DNA from: Nitrospira sp.
GTDB taxonomy: Bacteria > Nitrospirota > Nitrospiria > Nitrospirales > Nitrospiraceae
DNA length: 40,722 bases
NCBI GenBank assembly: GCA_023248215.1
Contig: JAHFEW010000037.1
Span: 1 to 40,722, forward strand
Reading direction: 5' to 3'
This document shows, one piece after another, positions 25,201-32,690 of this stretch. The translations under genes were made by a program, and so were the position numbers. The notes under the pieces are model-generated. The model did no database searches. It was not told the origin of the DNA and worked only from the letters and a program-made list of their open reading frames with translations. How positions within the stretch are numbered: position 1 is the first letter of the stretch; each line of letters starts with the position of its first letter.

Positions 25201-25255
25201 CAGACGTGGACGACCGTGACTGACAAGGCTTTCGAACGATTCAACGAGTAGAGCG

Positions 25256-27025
25256 ATGGCCGAATCAAAAGGGAGTTCAGGCCGACTCCGGTCCTTCCGT
25301 GATTCCGTCAAGCGCCTTACAAAGTCACTTTCTGACGGAGAGGGGATCGTGACACACAAGAACGACGAACATGTGCGCGAGGTTGAAAAACTTCGCATCC
25401 AAATCCAGTCGATGGAAGAGGAGATTCGGCGGCTCTACCAGTCACGGTACCAGCTTGAGCAGACGACGAAGCAAAACGAAAAGCTCGTCGCAACCCTCCA
25501 AGAAGCGAAATCTCAAATCGAAGCGCTGCGGGCCGAAGTCGAGAAGCTGACCGCTCCGCCCTCCACCTATGGCATTTTTTCCAGTCTGGATACCGATGGA
25601 ACTGGGAATGTCTATGTATCCGGGCGCAAGATGAAGGTCAGTCTCCATCCCTCCATCAAAGCGAAGGCACTCCGCAAAGGGCAGGAAGTCATCCTCAATG
25701 AAGCGTTGAATGTCATTGAGGTGCGTGGGTTTGATGTGCAGGGGGAAGTTGTCCGCCTGAAGGATGTATTGGAGGGCAACCGGGCGTTGGTGACGTTGCA
25801 CTTCGATGAAGAAAAGGTGGCTGAACTCGGCGAGCCTTTGTTAAGTGAGCGTCTCAGTGTCGGGGACCACTTATTGTACGATCCGCGGTCGGGCTGCGTC
25901 ATCGAAAAGCTGCCGAAGTCAGAAGCTGAGGAGCTGGTGCTCGAGGAAGTGCCGGATGTGGACTATGAGCACATCGGGGGACTCCAGAAGGAAATCGAGC
26001 AAGTGCGCGATGCAGTAGAGTTACCGTTTCTCTATCCGCAGGTCTTCTCGAACTACAAACTGCATGCGCCGAAGGGGGTGTTGCTCTATGGTCCGCCCGG
26101 CTGCGGAAAGACTCTGATCGCCAAGGCCGTCGCCAGTTCGATCGCCAAGAAGCTTGGTCATTTGAAGGACAAGCAACTCCGAAGCTATTTTCTCCATGTC
26201 AAGGGACCCGAACTGTTGAACAAGTATGTGGGTGAGTCGGAGCGGCAGGTGCGCGAAGTTTTCAAGAAGGCCAAAGAGCGGGCCGATGACGGCCATCCGG
26301 TGATCGTGTTCTTCGACGAAATGGATGCGCTCTTCCGCACGCGTGGTACAGGTATCTCGTCCGATATCGAATCGACCATCGTCCCGCAGTTCCTGTCGGA
26401 GATCGACGGGGTGGAGCGGCTGAACAACGTGATTGTCATCGGCGCCAGCAACCGGCAGGACTTGATCGATCCGGCCGTGCTGCGAGCGGGCAGGCTGGAT
26501 GTGAAGGTGAAGGTCGGCCGCCCCGATGCCACCGCGGCGCGCGATATTTTCTCCAAGTATGTCACGACCGACTTGCCATTCTCGGAAGACGATCTGAAAC
26601 GGCACGGCGGGGATGTCCGCGCCCTCGTCGATTCCCTCATGAACCTGACCGTTGATGCCATGTACGCGACCTCGGACGAAAACAAGTTCATTGAGGTGAC
26701 GTATGCGAACGGCGAGAAGGAAGTGCTGTACTTCAAGGACTTTGCCAGCGGTGCCTTGATCGAGGGCATCGTGTCGCGTGCCAAGAAATTTGCGGTGAAG
26801 CGGGCCATTGCTCAAGAGGGAACCGGTCTCCGGGCGGAGGATCTTATTCGGGCGATTCGTGAGGAGTTCAAAGAGCACGAAGACTTGCCCAACACCACCA
26901 ATCCGGACGATTGGGCGAAGGTCGCCGGCAAGAAGGGCGAGAAGATTGTCCACCTTCGGACAATCAGCGGCGGGCCGGCGGAGGCTCGCCAAATTGAAAC
27001 GGTCAACACCGGTCACTACCTGTAG
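25256..27025 (+). CDS. mpa: Proteasome-activating AAA ATPase (Mpa/ARC)
   Basis: A 589-aa ring ATPase that unfolds tagged substrates and feeds them into the 20S proteasome. Residues 40-100 form a coiled coil (EVEKLRIQIQSMEEEI region), the site that binds Pup in mycobacterial Mpa. OB-type inter-domains follow. The AAA domain has Walker A GPPGCGKTLIAKA near residue 278, Walker B VIVFFDEMDALF near 350, and arginine-finger region DPAVLRAGRLDVKV near 405. The protein ends NTGHYL, close to the C-terminal GQYL of mycobacterial Mpa that docks into the alpha ring. ATG 25256 lies after a strong promoter, and dop follows 15 bases later. Confidence 0.96.
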   Translation: MAESKGSSGRLRSFRDSVKRLTKSLSDGEGIVTHKNDEHVREVEKLRIQIQSMEEEIRRLYQSRYQLEQTTKQNEKLVATLQEAKSQIEALRAEVEKLTAPPSTYGIFSSLDTDGTGNVYVSGRKMKVSLHPSIKAKALRKGQEVILNEALNVIEVRGFDVQGEVVRLKDVLEGNRALVTLHFDEEKVAELGEPLLSERLSVGDHLLYDPRSGCVIEKLPKSEAEELVLEEVPDVDYEHIGGLQKEIEQVRDAVELPFLYPQVFSNYKLHAPKGVLLYGPPGCGKTLIAKAVASSIAKKLGHLKDKQLRSYFLHVKGPELLNKYVGESERQVREVFKKAKERADDGHPVIVFFDEMDALFRTRGTGISSDIESTIVPQFLSEIDGVERLNNVIVIGASNRQDLIDPAVLRAGRLDVKVKVGRPDATAARDIFSKYVTTDLPFSEDDLKRHGGDVRALVDSLMNLTVDAMYATSDENKFIEVTYANGEKEVLYFKDFASGALIEGIVSRAKKFAVKRAIAQEGTGLRAEDLIRAIREEFKEHEDLPNTTNPDDWAKVAGKKGEKIVHLRTISGGPAEARQIETVNTGHYL

Positions 27026-27040
27026 CACGCTCGATATTCC

Positions 27041-28540
27041 ATGAACGACTCTCATTCGCACAATCTGTCCCGTGTCATCGGCACGGAGACCGAATTTGGT
27101 ATCGCCAGTCGCGATCCGAACGCGGCGGACCCCGTGGCCAATTCCATTCATCTGATCGGACATTACCCGAATCTGCCGGCGCCTCACGCGGTGTGGGATT
27201 ACGAGAATGAAAATCCCTTGCTGGATGCGCGCGGGTTCGAGGTGGATGGAGAGCGGGAACGACCGGGGCCGGACTACAATCGGCAGCTCAATAAAGTCTT
27301 GGCCAACGGCGGCCGGCTCTATGTCGATGGCGCGCACCCTGAATATTCCACACCGGAATGTACCAATGCCAGGGAAGTGGTGGCATTTGAACGGGTCGGA
27401 GAGCGCATCATTGCGCAGGCGTTGGACGGCATCATCAAGGCACGCGGGCATGAGCAGTTCGTCTTGTATAAGAACAATTCCGACGGCAAGGGCAACAGTT
27501 ACGGATATCACGAGAACTACCTCGTGTCGCGCGCGGTGTCGTTCGAACGGATCACACAGGTGCTGACCCCTTTCCTCGTCACGCGGCCAATTTTTGCAGG
27601 ATCGGGCAAGGTCGGGGCGGAGAATCAGACCAGTTCGGTTGAATATCAAATCTCGCAGCGGGCCGATTTCTTCGAGACCCTCGTCGATCTCAACACCATG
27701 GTCCGGCGGCCCATCATCAATACGCGCGATGAGCCGCATTCCGATTCGGCGAAGTACCGTCGGCTCCATGTGATCGTCGGGGACGCCAACATGGCTGAGT
27801 TGTCGACCTACCTCAAGGTCGGAACCTTGTCGATCGTGCTGGACTTGCTTGAGGCTGGAGCCGATCTTCCCCGAATCAATCTGGCGGATCCGGTTGGTGC
27901 CATCAAGCAAGTGTCACGGGACGTGCGGGTCAAGGAGACCCTGAAGCTGGTCGATGGGAGCGCGACGACCGCGATCGCGGTGCAGCGAGCCTACCTCAAG
28001 GCTGCTCAGGGTTTTTATGCCTGCCATGAACTCGACCAAGTGACAAAAGACGTGCTGGTGCGATGGGAAGATGTGCTCGACCGGTTGGAGCGGGACCCTC
28101 GATTGTTGGTGCGGGAGTTGGATTGGGTGGCCAAGCGCTATTTGATCGAATCGTACATCGAGCGCAAGTCCTGTGGATGGGACGATCCGCGCGTGCGCTT
28201 GATGGATCTCCAATATCACGATGTCCGTCTTGACAGGGGGTTGTACTATACGCTGGAACGCAGCCACAGGATCGAGCGCGTGGTTCTCGATCATGAGATC
28301 GCACGAGCGGAGTTCACTCCGCCGGTAGGCACGCGGGCCTATTTTCGAGGTCAGTGCGTCAAGAAGTACCCGAATGCCGTTTATGGGGCGAGTTGGACGT
28401 CGGTGTTGTTCGATATCGGGCAGAACAAGATCAAGAAAATCCCATTGATGGAACCCTTACGCGGGACTGAAGCGCTGACGGGGGAACTCTTGGCCCAGGC
28501 CGAAACGGCGGCCGCGCTGCTCGAAAAACTTTCGACCTAG
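27041..28540 (+). CDS. dop: Depupylase/deamidase Dop
   Basis: A 499-aa carboxylate-amine ligase-fold protein. Dop deamidates Pup's C-terminal Gln where needed and removes Pup from substrates. It shares with PafA the start VIGTETEFGIASRD, the Asp-bearing RLYVDGAHPEYSTPE, NNSDGKGNSYGYHENYL and RDEPHSDSAKYRRLHVIVGD (shown in parts). It is told from PafA by the Dop-specific loop at about residues 45-85, with WDYENENPLLDARGF. The start is ATG 27041, without a ribosome binding site but close behind mpa. prcB begins 13 bases after its stop. Confidence 0.95.
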   Translation: MNDSHSHNLSRVIGTETEFGIASRDPNAADPVANSIHLIGHYPNLPAPHAVWDYENENPLLDARGFEVDGERERPGPDYNRQLNKVLANGGRLYVDGAHPEYSTPECTNAREVVAFERVGERIIAQALDGIIKARGHEQFVLYKNNSDGKGNSYGYHENYLVSRAVSFERITQVLTPFLVTRPIFAGSGKVGAENQTSSVEYQISQRADFFETLVDLNTMVRRPIINTRDEPHSDSAKYRRLHVIVGDANMAELSTYLKVGTLSIVLDLLEAGADLPRINLADPVGAIKQVSRDVRVKETLKLVDGSATTAIAVQRAYLKAAQGFYACHELDQVTKDVLVRWEDVLDRLERDPRLLVRELDWVAKRYLIESYIERKSCGWDDPRVRLMDLQYHDVRLDRGLYYTLERSHRIERVVLDHEIARAEFTPPVGTRAYFRGQCVKKYPNAVYGASWTSVLFDIGQNKIKKIPLMEPLRGTEALTGELLAQAETAAALLEKLST

Positions 28541-28553
28541 TCACGATATTCAC

Positions 28554-29378
28554 ATGAAAAACGGCTCATTCCTTCCACATCACGAAGGGTCTAGTTTTTT
28601 TGACTTCCTCGCCAGGCACTATCCCGAATTGACGCCCTGTCTGAACGAGATCGGTGGACAGCGTATGGCCATGTCCCAGGACCTGAGCCGGCCCGGAACG
28701 ATCCCGGTGCCGCATGGGACAACGGTCCTGGCCCTGAAGTATCGCGACGGAGCCATTATTGCCGGTGATCGTCGGGCAACTGAGGGGTTTCAGATCGCTG
28801 ACCGGCGAATTGAAAAGGTATTCCGCATCGACGACTATTCCGCCATGGCGATTGCCGGGGCAGCCGGACCTTGTATTGAGATGGCCAAGCTGTTTCAGAC
28901 CGAACTCGAACATTACGAAAAACTGGAGGGCGTGCAGCTCTCCTGTGAGGGGAAGGCTAATAAGCTGGGACAGATGGTCAAGGCCAATCTGCCGATGGTG
29001 TTCCAGGGATTGGTCGTCATGCCGCTCTATGTCGGCTACGATCTGAAGCGGAAAGAAGGTCGAATTTTCAAGTACGACATCACGGGGGGCCGCTACGAAG
29101 AGTCCGACCACCATTCCATCGGGTCCGGCGGCAAGGATGCCCGCAACACGATGCGCGAACATTACCATTCGGGGCTTCCGGAAGAAGAGGCGATTCGCGT
29201 CGGACTCCTGGCGCTCTACAATGCTGCGGATGAGGATGTGGGAACCGGGGGGCCTGATTTGGTTCGAGGTATTTATCCGACGGCGAAAATCGTCAGCCAC
29301 GCCGGTATTACCGATGTTCCTGAGGAACGAGTCCGCGCCCTGTACGAAACCATGATCGCGCAGCGAAGGAGAACCTAG
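28554..29378 (+). CDS. prcB: 20S proteasome subunit beta, PrcB
   Basis: A 274-aa precursor of the catalytic beta subunit. A 55-residue propeptide (with SSFFDFLARHYPEL, like that of mycobacterial PrcB) ends HG before Thr56, the nucleophile of the mature chain (TTVLALKYRDG). Asp72 and Lys88 stand at mature positions 17 and 33, as in active beta subunits. Downstream features include ELEHYEKLEGVQLSCEGK and GTGGPDLVRGIYPTAKIV. It is an active-type peptidase that assembles with PrcA into a 28-mer. No tag gene fits between dop and prcB. prcA follows 3 bases after the stop. Confidence 0.96.
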   Translation: MKNGSFLPHHEGSSFFDFLARHYPELTPCLNEIGGQRMAMSQDLSRPGTIPVPHGTTVLALKYRDGAIIAGDRRATEGFQIADRRIEKVFRIDDYSAMAIAGAAGPCIEMAKLFQTELEHYEKLEGVQLSCEGKANKLGQMVKANLPMVFQGLVVMPLYVGYDLKRKEGRIFKYDITGGRYEESDHHSIGSGGKDARNTMREHYHSGLPEEEAIRVGLLALYNAADEDVGTGGPDLVRGIYPTAKIVSHAGITDVPEERVRALYETMIAQRRRT

Positions 29379-29381
29379 TCG

Positions 29382-30065
29382 ATGCCGTTGCCCTACTACG
29401 TCTCGCCTGAACAGATGATGCAGGATAAGGCGGAGTATGCCAAGAAAGGCATCGCGAAGGGGCGCTCGATCATTGCGCTTGAGTATAGCGACGGCATTCT
29501 GCTGGCGGCGGATAATCCCAGCTCTTCGTTACACAAAGTCTCCGAAGTGTACGACCGTATTGCGTTCGCCGGGGCCGGCAAGTATAGCGAGTTCGAGCAT
29601 CTCCGGAAGGCGGGCATTCGCCATGCGGACCTGACCGGCTACATGTACAGCCGCGATGACGTCAGTGCGCGCACCTTGTCCAATGCCTATTCGCAGAGCT
29701 TGGGGACGGCCTTCAGCACGGACGTCAAACCGCTGGAAGTGGAAATCCTCGTGGTGCAGGTCGCTGCGAACGGCCAGGCGAGTGAGATCTATCGCATCTC
29801 CTTCGACGGGAGCATCGTCGATGAAAAAAGTTTTGCAGTCATTGGGGGACGGTCAGAAGCCGTTCAGCAATACTTGCGGGAACATGCCACGGCGCAGCCT
29901 CCGACGCTCAAGGATGGTCTGAGGCGCTGTCTTGCCGCCCTGGAGCAGGTCGCCGGTCAAAAAATCCCCTCTGAAAACCTCGAAGTGGCAGTGCTGGACA
30001 GAAACCGTCTCGGGCGGAAGTTCAAACGATTGAGCAGTATCGACATTTCCCAACTCTTCGCCTAA
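29382..30065 (+). CDS. prcA: 20S proteasome subunit alpha, PrcA
   Basis: A 227-aa alpha subunit that forms the outer gate ring and binds the ATPase C-terminus. The start MPLPYYVSPEQMMQDKAEYAKKGIAKG (start shown in parts: PYYVSPEQMM and DKAEYAKKGIAKG) matches actinobacterial PrcA, followed by SIIALEYSDGILLAADNPS and IAFAGAGKYSEFEHLR. There is no catalytic Thr at the N-terminus. Its ATG is 3 bases after prcB, with AAGGAGA just upstream inside the end of prcB, so the two are translated together in near equal amounts. Confidence 0.96.
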   Translation: MPLPYYVSPEQMMQDKAEYAKKGIAKGRSIIALEYSDGILLAADNPSSSLHKVSEVYDRIAFAGAGKYSEFEHLRKAGIRHADLTGYMYSRDDVSARTLSNAYSQSLGTAFSTDVKPLEVEILVVQVAANGQASEIYRISFDGSIVDEKSFAVIGGRSEAVQQYLREHATAQPPTLKDGLRRCLAALEQVAGQKIPSENLEVAVLDRNRLGRKFKRLSSIDISQLFA

Positions 30066-30168
30066 CCGCCGATCAACCTGTCTTCACCACTGTCGATTCG
30101 TCGCATGCAGAACATGAGGGCTGCGGTGGCTCCCTGTTTCATGCTTAGTGCGCAATCAGAGGCCTCTG

Positions 30169-30197
30169 TTGAAGCCTCACGCGTCACGGTGTATCCT
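30169..30197 (+). promoter_or_regulatory. Candidate promoter of pafA
   Basis: TTGAAG (30169-30174) and TATCCT (30192-30197) are separated by 17 bases. Transcription would start near 30204, giving a leader of about 26 bases that holds a GAGGGA ribosome binding site at 30213-30218. Confidence 0.45.
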
Positions 30198-30204
30198 GGA
30201 TACA
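30190..30204. promoter_or_regulatory. Palindrome over the pafA promoter -10
   Basis: TGTATCCTGGATACA is a perfect palindrome (7 bases, 1 central, 7 bases) that covers the candidate -10 TATCCT and ends 25 bases before the chosen start. A likely repressor site, unproven. Confidence 0.45.
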
Positions 30205-30229
30205 GATGGTTTCGAGGGACCACGCACCC

Positions 30230-31606
30230 ATGCAACAACGTATTTTCGGCCTGGAGAACGAATACGGACTGATCTTCTCCCCCAACGGGAAGATTTATCT
30301 CCCGATGGAGAAAGTGCTGGGCTATATCTTCGAAGGGCTGATCCCCAATAGTTGGCCATCCAACGCGTTTCTCGTCAACGGGGCGCGATTTTACCAAGAT
30401 ACGGGATGCCATCCCGAGTACTCCACCCCAGAATGCGACAACATACTGGACTTGGTCATTCACGACAAGGCCGGTGAGCGCTTGTTGGAGGCCTGTTTGC
30501 CGGCGGCTGAAGAGCGGCTGCGGGAGGAAGGCTTGGCGGGCGAAATCTATATTTTCAAGAACAATACCGATTCGCTCGGCAATACCTACGGCTGCCATGA
30601 GAATTACCTGATGCGCCGGGACGTCGATTTCTGGAAGGTCACCGAACAACTCATTCCGTTTTTCGTGACGCGGCAAATCTATTCCGGCGCCGGGAAGGTG
30701 TTGAAAGTCTCGGGCAAGCCGCAATACTTCATCTCGCAGCGTGCGCAGCATATTCATGAAAAGACCTCGTCATCGACGACGTCGTCGCGGAGCATCATCA
30801 ACACCCGTGACGAGCCGCACGCAGATGCGGAGAAATATCGGCGGCTCCACATCATTGTGGGTGATTCGAACATGTCGGAATATGCGACCTATCTGAAGGT
30901 TGGGACTGCGACATTGGTGCTCTCCATGATCGAGGCGGGATTTTCCGTGAGTGGCATGGAACTCGAAGATCCCGTCAAAGCCATCCGCGAGATTTCCCGC
31001 GATCCCACACTCAATAAAAAGGTAAAGCTGGACGATGGCCGACAGATGACCGCGATCGAAATCCAGCGGGTCTATGTCGCCCGCGCGAACGAGTTTCTTG
31101 CCGGGCAAGCACATGATCCGGTTCTGGACGACGTGCTTGAAAAATGGGTGTCGGTGCTGGATCGTCTCGAAGAGGATCCTATGCAACTGGTGCATGAAGT
31201 CGATTGGGTGATGAAGAAACATCTCATCCAGTCGTACACGGACAAAAAAGACTGCGGCTGGGACGATCCTCGTGTTTTCCTGTTGGATTTGCAGTTTCAT
31301 GACGTGAAACGGACCCGCGGGCTGTATTATCTGATGGAGAATCGGGGGATGGCTCTCCGCGTGGTGGAAGAAGAGGCGGTGCAGCGCGCCATGTCGGTGC
31401 CACCCCAGACGACTCGTGCAAAAGTCCGCGGCGACTTTATCCGGTTTGCGCGGGCCAAGAATCGCTCCTACACGGTAGACTGGACCTATCTGAAGTTGAA
31501 TGGGTATTGGGAAGAGACCATTCTCTGCATGGATCCCTTCAGCGCGGTGAACCGGCGGGTCGAAGAATTGTTGTCGCAGGTCTCCGGCGCGCGATTGTAT
31601 CGATGA
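30230..31606 (+). CDS. pafA: Pup-protein ligase PafA
   Basis: A 458-aa ligase that uses ATP to join the C-terminal Glu of the small tag to substrate lysines. It begins MQQRIFGLENEYGLIF, matching the family N-terminus, and carries RFYQDTGCHPEYSTPE, NNTDSLGNTYGCHENYL and RDEPHADAEKYRRLHIIVGD (shown in parts). It lacks the Dop loop. The ATG at 30230 is chosen over 30206 because GAGGGA lies 11 bases upstream and the family start is there. It is 164 bases after prcA, with its own predicted promoter and palindrome. The M23 gene follows by 31 bases. Confidence 0.95.
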   Translation: MQQRIFGLENEYGLIFSPNGKIYLPMEKVLGYIFEGLIPNSWPSNAFLVNGARFYQDTGCHPEYSTPECDNILDLVIHDKAGERLLEACLPAAEERLREEGLAGEIYIFKNNTDSLGNTYGCHENYLMRRDVDFWKVTEQLIPFFVTRQIYSGAGKVLKVSGKPQYFISQRAQHIHEKTSSSTTSSRSIINTRDEPHADAEKYRRLHIIVGDSNMSEYATYLKVGTATLVLSMIEAGFSVSGMELEDPVKAIREISRDPTLNKKVKLDDGRQMTAIEIQRVYVARANEFLAGQAHDPVLDDVLEKWVSVLDRLEEDPMQLVHEVDWVMKKHLIQSYTDKKDCGWDDPRVFLLDLQFHDVKRTRGLYYLMENRGMALRVVEEEAVQRAMSVPPQTTRAKVRGDFIRFARAKNRSYTVDWTYLKLNGYWEETILCMDPFSAVNRRVEELLSQVSGARLYR

Positions 31607-31637
31607 CGTAGGCTGAAGAACTGACTAGAGACAAACC

Positions 31638-32624
31638 ATGTCGCATCTTGATCGTTTCCTCATCATCTCCGTGGTGCTGCTGGCCAGCGTGTTTCCTGTC
31701 GAGTTGTTTCCGAATACCGTGCCCGCGCATCGGGGCGCCGACGGACAATTCAGCGGGAAGCAGGGGCAGGTCGTCATCATCAAGGTGCCGGATCTCAAGG
31801 ATGTTACCAGCGTCAAGGGCCGATTCCTGGGGCGCACCATGACGCTGTTTCAGGACTCTTCCAGCGGGGGCGGATTCGGATATATCGGGTTGCTGGGGAT
31901 TGATTTGCAGGATGAGCCGGGCGCGCATGAGTTGACGATCGATGCGCAACTGGGCGAGCAGACGCGGCACTTCAGCTACCAGGTGTTCGTGGCGAAAGAA
32001 AAATTCGCCGTCGAACATCTCAAGTTGCCGAAAGACAAGGTCGATCTCGACGACAAAGCGGCTGCCCGCTGGAAGGCCGAGCAAGAAGACGTCCGCAAAG
32101 CCCTGGCCGAAGAATCCGCCCTGCGGCTATGGCAGGCCGGGTTTATCGAGCCGGTTCATGGAAAACGAACCGGCATTTTCGGCAGCGTCCGTATCATGAA
32201 CGGCCAGGCCAGAAATCCGCACAATGGGGAAGATATCGGTGCCCCGCTCGGTACCGACGTCATGGCCAGCAACGACGGGGTAGTGCGCCTCACCGTGGAC
32301 CATATTTTCTCCGGCCGTGGCATCTATGTGGATCACGGCCTCGGTCTCTATTCGATGTATTTTCACCTCTCCGACGTTGTGGTCAAAGAAGGCGATTTGA
32401 TCAAGGCCGGACAGATCATCGGCAAGGTCGGCGCCACGGGCCGTGCCACCGGTCCGCATCTCCACTGGGGGATGAAGGTGAACGGCGCCCGCGTGAACCC
32501 TTATGCTCTGCTCGAATTGCCCTTCCCTCATCATCCCGTCGCGTCACGGCCGATGTTGGCCGCGCCGGAGAATCCCGCACAGACGGAATCGAGCTCACCA
32601 GCAGTCGGCAGTGACACACGTTAG
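31638..32624 (+). CDS. Exported M23 family metallopeptidase
   Basis: A 328-aa protein: signal peptide or anchor (FLIISVVLLASVFPVELFP), an N-terminal beta-rich part (FSGKQGQVVIIKVPDLK, shaped like an immunoglobulin-like region), a Lys/Glu-rich linker, and a C-terminal LytM domain from about residue 175. The zinc ligands are kept: NPHNGEDI (His and Asp), and GPHLHWG (His-x-His), in contrast to the EnvC-like protein elsewhere in the window. So it can be an active peptidoglycan endopeptidase. It follows pafA on the same strand, but a functional link to the proteasome is not evident. Confidence 0.9.
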   Translation: MSHLDRFLIISVVLLASVFPVELFPNTVPAHRGADGQFSGKQGQVVIIKVPDLKDVTSVKGRFLGRTMTLFQDSSSGGGFGYIGLLGIDLQDEPGAHELTIDAQLGEQTRHFSYQVFVAKEKFAVEHLKLPKDKVDLDDKAAARWKAEQEDVRKALAEESALRLWQAGFIEPVHGKRTGIFGSVRIMNGQARNPHNGEDIGAPLGTDVMASNDGVVRLTVDHIFSGRGIYVDHGLGLYSMYFHLSDVVVKEGDLIKAGQIIGKVGATGRATGPHLHWGMKVNGARVNPYALLELPFPHHPVASRPMLAAPENPAQTESSSPAVGSDTR

Positions 32625-32630
32625 CGTGTG
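32615..32630 (+). terminator. Weak hairpin at the end of the M23 gene
   Basis: CACACG (32615-32620) and CGTGTG (32625-32630) form a six-pair stem around TTAG, overlapping the stop codon. No T-run follows, so intrinsic termination is doubtful. The next gene is convergent. Confidence 0.25.
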
Positions 32631-32690
32631 AAGTGTTCTGGAACAGTTCACGAGCCACCAACCGGGCCAAACTCTCCGGACTTTTGCGAA

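Noticed and set aside
26021-27910. 629-codon minus-strand frame across mpa and dop
   Set aside because: It is antisense to two clearly recognisable proteins; its length comes from high GC codon use in the real genes.
30102-30269. 55-codon frame in the prcA-pafA gap, considered as a Pup/UBact tag gene
   Set aside because: It is Cys- and Val-containing, lacks the acidic, Gln-rich character and the Gly-Glu or Gly-Gln end of Pup-like tags, and overlaps the pafA start in another frame.
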